This document shows positions 43,417 through 52,338 of a stretch of 64,000 nucleotides of DNA, piece by piece. The stretch lies in assembly GCA_965197825.1 (NCBI GenBank), contig CBDANW010000003.1, positions 992,001 to 1,056,000 on the forward strand. Direction: 5' to 3'. Each line of letters starts with the position of its first letter. Position 1 is the first letter of the stretch. The translations under genes and the position numbers were made by a program. The notes below the pieces were generated by a model. It was not told the DNA's origin. It searched no databases and saw only the letters and a list, made by a program, of their open reading frames with translations. This stretch comes from CBDANW01 sp965197825. Lineage in GTDB: Bacteria > Acidobacteriota > Vicinamibacteria > Marinacidobacterales > DATDRI01.

Positions 43417-46400
43417 CCGGCGGATGAAAGCCATTATCTATTCCTCGTTTAGCTGGGCGTCCGGGAAATACCGCTTCGAGAAACGCGAGAATCCGGTCGC
43501 CGATGAGATGGCGATGAGCTTCTCAACAGCCGATGTCATCCTGGAAGGTATCCGGCAGATTCAGGACTCGGCGACGATCAGAGCTCTCCTTGGCGATCTC
43601 AAGGGAACCATTAGCCGGCCAGCAAAGCCGGTCCTGCCATACGAGGGGAGTACCCTCACTTCGCAAGAGATGCATGTACTCGATCTCGCGGGGGGTCGCG
43701 CGGACGGTTCATCCACCGCTGCCGACCTTGTCGCGATATCTCCTCTCGGCGAAGACGAGACCCTTCGCTCCCTTTGCAGTCTAGTCTCCGTCGGGGCACT
43801 GGAGATGGAAAAGCCCCAGCCGGCGTCGGCCCCAGCCGAACCGACGAAAGACGCGGCCTCGCGCGAGTCGGCAAGTGCCACGCCAGACAACTTGCCAGAC
43901 AGACTGGGTAGATACGAGATTCAACAGTTATTGGGTCGCGGCTCCATGGGAACGATCTTCCTGGCGAGGGATCCCGCCATCGAGCGTGTCGTCGCGATCA
44001 AGCTGATCCAGACGGTGACGTTTTTCACCGCCCGCGAACAGGAAAGGTACAGAAACCGGTTTCGTCGTGAGGCGAAGGCTGCTGGAAAGCTAATACACCC
44101 CGGCATCGTCACCGTCTTCGACGTAGGACATGCGGACCAAGAAAGCCCGTTCATCGTCATGGAGTATGTGGGAGGGTCGACCCTGGCGGCCTTCGTCCAG
44201 AACAAGAAGCTTCCGGTAGACGAGACGGTGAGGATCGCGCATGAGATTCTTGACGCGCTTGGCTATGCACATTCCTTCGGTATCGTTCATCGGGACATCA
44301 AGCTGGCCAACATCATGGTAACTCCCGGCTTGCACACGAAAATCATGGACTTCGGTATCGCCCATGTCGTCGGCACTCAGTTGACGCCCACCGAGCAGAG
44401 CATGGGGACTCCTAACTACATGGCTCCCGAGCAGCTTTCGAAGGGAACCATCGACCAGCGAACCGATCTATTCGCCTTCGGCGTGGTGCTCTACCGCTTG
44501 CTAACCGGCAAGCTACCTTTTACGGGCGATTCTTTCGCCGCAGGCGCCCAGGCCATACTCTCCGAGCAGCCGGAGTCTCCAGATAGCATCAATCCCGACG
44601 TTTCCCCCGCCCTCGGCCGAATCGTTTTGCGCTGCCTGGCCAAGGACCCGGCGGAAAGGTTTGCCAGCGCCGAGGAAGTTGTGCAGGCTTTGGCCCCTGA
44701 CGCTCTTGCCGCTCTTGACGTTCCTGATGCTCCTGATGCTCGGGACCGCTTACAACCGGGAATCGAAATCGGACCCTCCGCGGCATCCCCGCCGTTGGCA
44801 TCCCCGCCGTTACCTGGCCCAACCGGCGGTCCCGACGGTGGCGTGCGCCCCGATATGGATCTCCACGACGCGACGGCCAGGGTGGAGGATTCCCTCGGAG
44901 ACCAGGCACCTAAGGCTTCCTTCCCTACCCCACCGAAGTGGACCCGAAGCCGACTTCTCTACGCGGCAATGGCCACGCCTGTCCTCTTGGGACTGATCGT
45001 GGTTCTCTTTGTCTTCTCTCGGGGAAGCATGCGAGGAGAAGCGTCGCCGGAGCAAGCCGACAGTGCCCCGTTGCGCGCCGAGCTTGGAGAGGCCGCCCAG
45101 GACAACCCGGTGGCGGAGCGAGAAGAACCCCAAAGATACCAGCACCTGACTGCTAGCGATCTCTTTTTCACAGCCGGGCAGGAGTTCGAAAGAGGGGACC
45201 TCGAAGAGAGCAAAGCGAAAGTGGAAGAGCTCCTTCGGAGGGAGCCGCAGTTCGCCGGCGCGCCCCAACTGCTGGCAAAGGTCAAACGGGAGCTACAGGC
45301 GGACGCGGCACCGCCAATCACAATTGAAGACGTAGAGGTCGAAGCCGTAGAAGAAGCGAAAGAGATCCCGAGCTCTCCTGTTGTGAGCGACGCACAACTC
45401 TACCGTGAAGCCAAACAAGCCCTCGAACGGGGAGACGTCGAAGCAAGCAAGGCGAGCTTGGAGGTGCTGCTCGAGAGGAATCCAGGCTTCGCCGGAGCTA
45501 CTCAACTACTCGCGAGAACCAACGGCGACGTCCCGGCCCCAGTCGCGCTGAGCGAGCCGCAGCTTTTCTACGAAGCGACACTGGCGCGGGAGCAAGGAGA
45601 CTTCGAGACGAGCAAGGTGAGACTGGAACAATTGCTTCAAAAAAACCCTACGTTCGCTGGCGCGTCGACGCTACTTATAGAAGTGGACGATGAGATTTGG
45701 AGACAAACTTTGCCCGTAGCCTTCGAGGCGCGCCATCGACACCGAATCGGGAGCTGCACCGGTACGCTGAGCTTACGGGCCACGGGAATCCGCTTTCACT
45801 CCGATTCGCATGACTGGAAGTGGGAGCTGGGTGCGATTCGCATCATGGAGAGAACGGATAACGAGGGTCTCCTGGTCGAGACATTCGAGAAGGATATTCT
45901 GGGAATGGGAAAGCCTAAGCGTTACAGATTCGACCTTACCCAACCGCTCGACTCCGACACGTGGGCCCGATACCAAAGATTGGCAAAGCGAGAGAGTTTC
46001 TCCGAAGAGCCCTCGGACGTCGAGAATCAGGAAGATAGCGCACCCCCTCGTTGAGCTCACGGGCGCAGGATGGCCCAGGCCGCGCGTCAGTAGCGATCGC
46101 TAGGCTCGCGCCTGAGGCGAACGCGTTACCGCATTCGTCGAGACTTCTTCTCCGAAATGCCCGCGCCTTCCAAAAGCGTGAGTCCACAAGTCTCTGACGT
46201 TCTGGCTCAGATCTTCTCTCAGGACGGCGAATGGGTTCGCATGAAACCCGCCTTGAAGCCGGAAAATGGGAATCTCCCGTTGGCTACGGATCTCCATGCG
46301 ATGCTCGATTCGGAGCAGCCCAGGTTGTTGAAAGATTCTGAGCCGATTTGCAAGCGCCGTCCAAATGGCCAGAATCGGTGACCCGACACATTTCAGTCCT

Positions 46401-47002
46401 TGCTCCCAGGAGAGACCCCCGATTTCCTTTCGGACCTCCCGAAGCAGGGCGCGCGCTTGCGAGCGCGTTTCCTTGTTGGGTCCGAAAAGCGTGGCCGGGA
46501 CAATCCCCGGCATGGAGGACCGCATGAGCTCCAGCTTTTCCTCAGCGCGTGCCCGCAACAACGGATTGGGGGAATAGCGGAGATTCCTGTAGCCTTCGAG
46601 CCAAACCCGAATCAATCTGACAATGGATGGGCCAAGGCGCTCGAAATCTTGTCGGTAAAGTCGTTTCTGAAGCGACTCGAGCTGAGGGGCGCTGAACTCC
46701 GGGTGTTTGAAATGCATGGCAAAACCGTCCCAGCGCTTGAGGTCTGGATTCTCTTGGTATTCTGGGAGGTAACGCTTTTCCGCCAAGACCTGTTGAGGCG
46801 ATCGAATTCCTCTAGAATTCGTTTCGGATTCTGATACGGGAAACCAATAATCATCGAAGACAGAAGCGAAACGCCACGGGAATTGAGATCAGCATAGAGC
46901 TCCTCTAGCTTCTTTCCTTGGAGTTTTCCATAGCTTGATTCGGGGTAACTCCTCGCCGTGCCCCACTGGAGCGGGTTGGAACGTCGCGATTCGGAGGAGA
47001 AG

Positions 47003-48511
47003 CTACGCAGCGGAGTTGTTGCGTAGGGCGTCGGGGAGTAACACGGTTCCTGGCTGGTTGATGGCGGCGTAGGCCGCTTCGAGCATGTAGGCCCTGGGGT
47101 CGACGTTCTGAAGCTTCGCGGTCTCGCACAGGGTGTAGAACAGCGCTGCGACGTCGGTTCCGCGTTTCGATCGACTGCCGTAGTGATTTTTGCGACCGAC
47201 GACAGGTTCCCTCAGGGCGCGCTCGGCGTGATTGTTGTCAAGCCAGACGAGAGGGTTTTCGGCGAACAGCGTGAGTGTCTCCCATCTCTCCAGCATGTAG
47301 CGGACCGCCTTGCCGAAGTCGCTTCGCGGCAATCCTCTTTGGCTCTCGCCCCATTGCCGAATCGCTTTCAAGATCCGCTGCGAACGTTGCTTGCGTAAAC
47401 GAAGTCTCAGTTTCTGAGCTTTTTCATCGCCGGGAAACGGACCCGGGACCTCGCGTTCGACTTCGTACAGCTCTCCGATCAAACGAAGCACTTCGGAGCA
47501 AGCTTGCGGGTAGTGCTCGCTGGCTTCGTCGAACTTTCTTTTCACGTGCGCCCAGCAGTGGGCGAGACGAAACTGTGGACCGGCACGAGCCGCGTAGCCG
47601 TCTGGACCGGCACGAGCTAGCACCTCGTACACCGCGTAGCCGTCCACAACCGCGATGCCGGAGTAGGTCCCCAGCACCTTTTGGCCATCTTCCGTCGATT
47701 TCGTCGGCAGCATTCGGTAGTACGCGATGTCCGGACTCGAAACGCCCCACACCGTGCCCGCCGACTTCTTCATCGAGCCCATCAGAGGCCACCGCGTTTC
47801 GTCGGCGTGGATGACGGGTGACTCCAAAACCTTCTCTCCCAGAGCGTCGTACACCGGATTCAGATGACGTGCCAGTACGTTCAGCTGGTCCCACAGCGTC
47901 TGGCTGTCGATATCTAGCCCTTCGCGGCGCATCATCCGAACCTGGCGCTCGAGAGGCATATGGTCCAGGTACTTGCTGATGGCCACTTCGGTCGCGAACT
48001 CCACCGAGTAGCGGCCTCCGGGCTGAAGCTTCGTCGCCGCCGGTGCGGTGACGACGTTCGCGTTACATCGGCAGCGGTACTTTTTCCGCAAATGCCGTTC
48101 GATGACGAAGCTCCGCTTCACCACCGTCACCACTTCCGATTCCTCGTATTGACCCGCCATCTCGCCGTCGCACACCGAGCACTTTTTCTCTGTCTCGGCG
48201 AGTTCGATTACTTTGTCGACCACGGGAAGATGAGGCTGTTCGCGCGGGCCGTGCCCTTTCTTCTTGTTCTTTTTAGCCTTCGTTTTCTTCCGGGTCCGCT
48301 TTTCGTCGATGCGGAAAATGCTCTCTCGCTTTTCCTGTAGTTGCTTGAGAACCGACAGTTCAAGTTGCTCCGTTTCCGGCACACCATGGAGTCTCGCCAG
48401 TTCCACTCGCAGACGAACGTTTTCATTGACGAGGCGCTGGTTCTCGTTATCAACGAGGAGAGCTATCTGGCGGAGTGTTTCGAGGTCGTGTTCGTTTTTT
48501 ATGCGAACCAC
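47003..48511 (-). CDS. tnpC: IS66 transposase TnpC
   Basis: 502 residues, normal for IS66 TnpC. N-terminal leucine-zipper-like region (LLVDNENQRLVNENVRLRVE), a basic stretch (KRTRKKTKAKKNKKKG), a Cys-rich site (CSVCDGEM and CRCNANVV), then the DDE-type core: VIHADETRWPLMGSMKKS (first Asp), VVDGYAVYEVLARAGPDGYA (second Asp) and NNHAERALREPVVGRKNHYG (Glu). A 9-residue tandem duplication, ARAGPDGYA-ARAGP, is inserted between the second Asp and the LAHCWAHVKRKF motif, and both copies in the window share it. Frame intact to TAG. Confidence 0.92.
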   Translation of the reverse strand: MVRIKNEHDLETLRQIALLVDNENQRLVNENVRLRVELARLHGVPETEQLELSVLKQLQEKRESIFRIDEKRTRKKTKAKKNKKKGHGPREQPHLPVVDKVIELAETEKKCSVCDGEMAGQYEESEVVTVVKRSFVIERHLRKKYRCRCNANVVTAPAATKLQPGGRYSVEFATEVAISKYLDHMPLERQVRMMRREGLDIDSQTLWDQLNVLARHLNPVYDALGEKVLESPVIHADETRWPLMGSMKKSAGTVWGVSSPDIAYYRMLPTKSTEDGQKVLGTYSGIAVVDGYAVYEVLARAGPDGYAARAGPQFRLAHCWAHVKRKFDEASEHYPQACSEVLRLIGELYEVEREVPGPFPGDEKAQKLRLRLRKQRSQRILKAIRQWGESQRGLPRSDFGKAVRYMLERWETLTLFAENPLVWLDNNHAERALREPVVGRKNHYGSRSKRGTDVAALFYTLCETAKLQNVDPRAYMLEAAYAAINQPGTVLLPDALRNNSAA

Positions 48512-48525
48512 GGAATACGATTAGA

Positions 48526-48906
48526 TCATAGAGACGATCTCACGGCAAGTGAAAAATGCTTCATTTCAGGAGGTGACAAAGATATTTTTCCGACCAACCG
48601 GCTCCCCTCCAGAAACAACGACAACTCTGTCGTCGTCAGTCGCACTGGCTCGCCGTCACCGCTGGACCACAGGCATGCGAACTTTCCCTCTTCGAGACGT
48701 TTCGCGTAGACGCACAGTCCGGTCCCGTCCCAGTGCAGAACTTTCGCGCGGATTCGGTTGCGGCTGACGAACAAGTACAGCTCACCGCTCAGCGGGTCAC
48801 GACCAAGCTCGTTCATCACCAGCGCCGACAGACCGTCAAAGCCCTTGCGGAGATCCGCCGGCGCCGCGTACGCCCACGCCGACACCCGACGGCTATTCCA
48901 CTTCAT
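48526..48906 (-). CDS. tnpB: IS66 TnpB accessory protein
   Basis: 126 residues. Conserved IS66 TnpB block: DLRKGFDGLSALVMNELGRD and PLSGELYLFVSRNRIRAKVL, HWDGTGLCVYAKRLEEGKF. TnpB is needed with TnpA for efficient IS66 transposition, although its biochemical role is unknown. It overlaps tnpA by four bases and is 14 bases from tnpC. Intact. Confidence 0.92.
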   Translation of the reverse strand: MKWNSRRVSAWAYAAPADLRKGFDGLSALVMNELGRDPLSGELYLFVSRNRIRAKVLHWDGTGLCVYAKRLEEGKFACLWSSGDGEPVRLTTTELSLFLEGSRLVGKISLSPPEMKHFSLAVRSSL

Positions 48907-49247
48907 CCCAGCTGCTCAACAAGCCGCAGCAGCCGCTGTTCCGACAGACCCTCGATTCGATACCCTCGCGGGGTTACCAGCGTAATCTCCGTGCGTTTTT
49001 CCGATTCCACGACTTCGACACGCCGAACGATACCCCTCATAGCCTCCTCTCGATTCCATCGAGATAGACTCCAGCCACTCACCCCGAGCCCCCTCGCGAC
49101 ACCCTCAAGGCTCGCGCCCTGATCCTTCATCTGATTCAGATACAGCACCGCTTCGCGACGTTGTTCCCGCGAGTAACGCCGCCCTCGACCTGTGCGGCCA
49201 CGATTTTCTTCACGTGCTCGCCTACGAAATGCTGTCCTCGCTTCCAT
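48903..49247 (-). CDS. tnpA: IS66 TnpA accessory protein
   Basis: 114 residues. The N-terminal half is a helix-turn-helix (YSREQRREAVLYLNQMKDQG, SLEGVARGLGVSGWSLSRWN) and the C-terminal half is the small beta-rich module (RRVEVVESEKRTEITLVTPR, GYRIEGLSEQRLLRLVEQLG). It is the first gene of the element and overlaps tnpB by an ATGA. The start at 49247 is the first ATG after the terminal repeat; residues 1-20 are Arg-rich, so a later start is possible. Confidence 0.85.
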   Translation of the reverse strand: MEARTAFRRRAREENRGRTGRGRRYSREQRREAVLYLNQMKDQGASLEGVARGLGVSGWSLSRWNREEAMRGIVRRVEVVESEKRTEITLVTPRGYRIEGLSEQRLLRLVEQLG

Positions 49248-50069
49248 CGCTTCGCACTCCTTTCAAGACTGCTCACGATGGAACATTCCGACACGCTTGT
49301 CACGACGGGCCACGGAGAGGAGTTACGTTTCGGCGCCTTCGAAGGCCGTCCAGATAGTATCGAAGCCCATTTCGGCGATCTCATCGGCGGTGAACTGCGA
49401 AAGTCCCCTTACGCTGCCGAACCCATCAGAGAGAACGTCTTGCCTCCTTCCCGCACACATTGGAGGAATTCTTGCGCCCTCTTTTTGAAAAGGAAGAAAT
49501 CTTCGTCGATAAATATGAAGCTGCTCAGTGTGTCCCCGCGCGCCTCAGCTTTTCTCCCGATTGCTAGAATTTCTTCATAGATCTCACGACCGGTTCCAAG
49601 AAAAGGAACGTACTTTCGCTTGAAAAAATGCGAAGTGCAGCAGAAGTCACAACCGTTAGGACAGCCGAGCCCAGCCGTGAGGTGACCCCGACTTTAGAAG
49701 GTTGTTGATAGGAATAGAGGCAGATAGCCGGGATCGGAGCATAGAGATGCAAGACAGTCTTTATCGCGTCTTCACCGAGGAGGCGACGCATGAAACCAAT
49801 GCCTTCCTCCCGGCAGATGTCATCGGCAAAGGGCGTTAATAGCTCGTCGGGAAGAACGGTGCCGTAGCCGCCCAGAATAATTCTCGAATGGGGTGCATGT
49901 TTCCGAATCAGCTCCACCATGCGACGAACCTTGTGAAAGGTCGCGACGACAAAGTTGATACCTATATATTGATAACGGTCGGCCTTCAGCTCGCGAATGA
50001 ACTCGTGCTCCGAGGGGTAATGAAGTACCACACAAGGGGTTTCGATATTCTCCGCAAGATAATCAATGG

Positions 50070-51529
50070 GGGGATGTCCCGGCCGCTGTTGAATTTGGTC
50101 GGGTAGCGGCGGCACCTGTGAATACTCTTAGGCAGCAAACTCATCGCTGTCAAGAGATTTCTGTTTGCTTCTAAGCGCGTGAACGAGAGCGCCCATATGG
50201 CGATAGCCTTTGATACGCCGGAACTTTTTCTGCGCGGTGACGACGCCAAGAGCGGTCCATCGGCGAACCATGGAAGGACTCTACCAACGCTTGACGTTTC
50301 TCGATACTCTGCGAATGGTTCCGTTGAGATTCTCAATGGCGTTCGTCGTGGCAAGAAACTGGCGAAGTAAGGCGGGCAGCGCGAGCTTCACGACCGTGAG
50401 TGTCTCTTCCATCCCTTCACGAAGGCTTCCGGCAGCTTCGTCGTAGCCGTTTCGCTCGAGCCACGACACCAATGCCTGAAGTCGCTTGCGCGCCTTGTCG
50501 GCACTCTTGCACTTGTAGGCTTCCTTCATCGTCTGGAGCACGTAGGCGTGACGAGACTTGGGAAGGTACGAGCGAAGATTCCGGAGTTTATGGATCTGGC
50601 ACCTTTGGATGACCGCGAGGTCCCCCAAAACGTCGACGAGTGCCTTGCGGATGCCTTTGCCTCCGTCCACTACGCAGAGAATCGACTCATCGACGCGCAA
50701 GCCTCGCTCGAGAAGGTCCTGCAACATCGCGGTGCACACCCGAGAGTTCTCCGTCGAGCCCAGCCATATACCCAGGGGCACCTTCGTTCCATCTATTGTG
50801 ATACCGAGAGTTACGACGACGGTCTGTCCGGCCACCTCAAGGCCATCCAGCATCAGTGCCGCAAGCTCGAACTCCTCTAGCCGCCGAGACAGGTATTCCT
50901 CGAGCTTCTTAGTCGTCTGGCTCACGAGGTGACGGCTGGCGGCACTCTTACTCGTGCCACGAGACTTCAACTTGGCCGCGGGTTTGTCCAGACTCGATTC
51001 GTAATTTCGGGTCGATACCCCCACCAAGATCTGATTCAACACTCGCTCTGGAAGCGGGTCTTCTTCGCGGAAGGCTTCGAAGTGTGGAAGCGACGCCTCC
51101 TCGCCCGACTTCGAGCGAACTCGAGGTCGCGACACTTGGATGCGACGACCACCGAAGCTCAGCTCTCCGTTCGTGCTCCCACAGTGGTTATGAGTTCGCT
51201 CCTTCTCGTGCTTGCCCTTGAGCCCCGCGATCTCCTCGGCGTCCTCTCTGAGCAGTAGGTGCAGAGCTGTCAGTCCTTGCTCGTACACCCATTCCGTCAG
51301 ATCCGCCTTCGTGGCCGCGATCCCAGCTATCATCGGTAGCAGTATCTGACCGACTTGGCCAACTACCTTGCCCGTAGGCGAGTGCGTTTGCTTTCTTACT
51401 GGCTTCTTCGATTTCCTAGGCATTGGTGGCTCCTTGTCCCCCTCTGGAGACGGTTTATTGGCAGACCTATTCTTAGGCCGGCCAAGGAGCCGCCGCTACC
51501 CCAAATTCAACATCCGGCGGGACATCCCC
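50070..51529 (-). mobile_element. IS256-type element A, copy 3, complete
   Basis: Ends GGGGATGTCCCGGCCGCTGT at 50070 and, in complement, GGGGATGTCCCGCCGGATGT at 51529. The hexamer CAATGG precedes it (50064-50069) and recurs at 51534-51539 after four additional bases (CGCA), an irregular target duplication. It is inserted in the radical SAM gene. Copy 4 lies in inverted orientation 809 bases downstream. Confidence 0.88.
50281..51423 (-). CDS. Element A IS256-family transposase ending at the shared TAG
   Basis: ATG 51423 (MPRKSKKPVRKQTHSPTGKV); 380 residues to TAG 50281. The N-terminal part includes ALHLLLREDAEEIAGLKGKH and GGRRIQVSRPRVRSKSGEEA. DDE residues are in LMLDGLEVAGQTVVVTLGIT, ILCVVDGGKGIRKALVDVL and ATTNAIENLNGTIRRVSRNV. 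Normal IS256 transposases extend about 50 residues further. Here those residues (SPSMVRRWTALGVV, FRRIKGYRHMGALVHALR) are still encoded in frame after the TAG. All four copies share this TAG, so it is ancestral. Either the shortened protein is active or the stop is sometimes read through. Confidence 0.88.
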   Translation of the reverse strand: MPRKSKKPVRKQTHSPTGKVVGQVGQILLPMIAGIAATKADLTEWVYEQGLTALHLLLREDAEEIAGLKGKHEKERTHNHCGSTNGELSFGGRRIQVSRPRVRSKSGEEASLPHFEAFREEDPLPERVLNQILVGVSTRNYESSLDKPAAKLKSRGTSKSAASRHLVSQTTKKLEEYLSRRLEEFELAALMLDGLEVAGQTVVVTLGITIDGTKVPLGIWLGSTENSRVCTAMLQDLLERGLRVDESILCVVDGGKGIRKALVDVLGDLAVIQRCQIHKLRNLRSYLPKSRHAYVLQTMKEAYKCKSADKARKRLQALVSWLERNGYDEAAGSLREGMEETLTVVKLALPALLRQFLATTNAIENLNGTIRRVSRNVKRW

Positions 51530-51984
51530 CGCACAATGGCCCAACAGCGAATTACCTGCCGGAGGCTGAAGATCCCCTGGGCGCGGGTTACTTGGGCGTG
51601 AAAGAGCTCCGCTCCAACGGAGTCGCCCTCGCCAGGCCCCCCAAAGGGGCGGCAGACCGACGTTAGAAGCACCTTGGGCCGGGGATCGGATGTCAGCTTG
51701 ATATCTTGCACAAATTGTCTCCTTCGAGGGTCGTCCCTCGAGAGCTGGCACCCGACAAGAAATGTAGCCAAATCACCCCCTTCCTGCCGGGGATGGAACC
51801 GATCGACCGCGATCCGCGAACGAGCCGGGCCAGGACTCCGCCACCCCGGCACCCGATTTTTCAAGGCCCCAGGGTGATCCGGTAAATAAAAGAGCCACCG
51901 CTGATAACATGATAAGATGTATGTAGTGAGCTCGCGCGGGTGTCCCTGGCCCCTCCACGCGCTTGCGGGGGGAGGAAGACACCG

Positions 51985-52308
51985 ATGGCAGGCGAGCCCA
52001 GACCGGAGTACGTTGGCTTCACAGTCAACGAGAAAACCCGCGAATACCAGCTTCAAGTGAGGCGCCCCGGGGACGAACCCCATCTATTCACGGTTGCCAT
52101 TTCGAACAAGGCGTTTCTCGCGAACCGCGTCCGCTACCAAGACGCGCCGGAGATCTGCTTTCTCAAGCTCCAGCGCGAGCTCGACGCGACCGGCGACGGC
52201 TTCCCAGCTTCGCACCTGACCGTCGCAGACGCAGAACTCGAGGAATACAAGACGGCCCGTACCCCGAAGACCAACAAGAATCGTCCGAAACCGTTCACCA
52301 CGTCCTAG
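51985..52308 (+). CDS. Conserved hypothetical protein between inverted element A copies
   Basis: 107 residues from ATG 51985 (MAGEPRPEYVGFTVNEKTRE); the start is supported by GGGAGGAAG upstream, whereas an earlier start at 51940 lies in a G/C-rich leader. The protein is small and soluble, with a beta-rich N-terminal half (YQLQVRRPGDEPHLFTVAIS) and a helical, charged C-terminal half (ICFLKLQRELDATGDGF, then LTVADAELEEYKTARTPKTN). I have the impression of a recurrent short acidobacterial protein of unknown function, but cannot name it. It is divergent from the radical SAM gene start (51711) and convergent with nothing. Confidence 0.55.
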   Translation: MAGEPRPEYVGFTVNEKTREYQLQVRRPGDEPHLFTVAISNKAFLANRVRYQDAPEICFLKLQRELDATGDGFPASHLTVADAELEEYKTARTPKTNKNRPKPFTTS

Positions 52309-52338
52309 TGTTCCTGTATCAGTAATTCGTCACCTAAA

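Larger units (their letters stand above)
41705..46054 (+). pseudogene. DUF4388-Ser/Thr protein kinase fusion, split by an IS256-type element
   Basis: Removing the IS (42045-43416) and one copy of its target duplication rejoins ALAVRR and MKAIIYSSFSWASGKYRFEK without any frameshift, giving a 989-residue protein. Order: DUF4388 (about 1-200; GVLYLSDEKVSKRLYFNQGS), kinase domain (about 275-540), one membrane helix (LLYAAMATPVLLGLIVVLFV, about 617-639), three TPR-like repeats (DLFFTAGQEFERGDLEESKA and kin) and a C-terminal PH/GRAM-like module (CTGTLSLRATGIRFHSDSHD). Kinase motifs are complete: GRGSMG, VAIKLIQ, VHRDIKLAN, DFG, MAPEQ. The 3-prime part could still be expressed from the IS (ATG 43424) as an 876-residue kinase. 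Confidence 0.88.
46945..49326 (-). mobile_element. IS66 element, complete
   Basis: Terminal repeats GTAACTCCTCGCCGTGCCCC (46945) and, in complement, GTAACTCCTCTCCGTGGCCC (49326). The 8-base flanks CCCGAATC and GCCGAAAC (in gene orientation) agree at 6 of 8 positions, a decayed target duplication. It is 2,382 bp with tnpA, tnpB, tnpC in order. It is inserted in the radical SAM gene. A truncated relative lies at 7033-8454. Confidence 0.9.
46100..51711 (-). pseudogene. B12-binding-type radical SAM protein, broken by two IS and several indels
   Basis: GTG 51711 follows AGGAG. The N-terminus (KVLLTSVCRPFGGPGEGDSV, ELFHAQVTRAQGIFSLRQVI) is cut at 51530 by element A copy 3. It resumes at 50069 with DYLAENIETPCVVLHYPSEH and the B12-binding-like fold (YIGINFVVATFHKVRRMVEL, HSRIILGGYGTVLPDELL). 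A shifted frame shows the cluster motif GLGCPNGCDFCCTSHFF (CX3CX2C). The IS66 interrupts at 49326 within WTAFEGAE; SYGKLQGKKLEELYADLNSR resumes at 46944. A further deletion near 46800 removes about 20 residues. The C-terminus ends at 46100. Such enzymes typically methylate or rearrange unactivated carbons; the substrate is unknown. At least three frameshifts. Confidence 0.85.
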
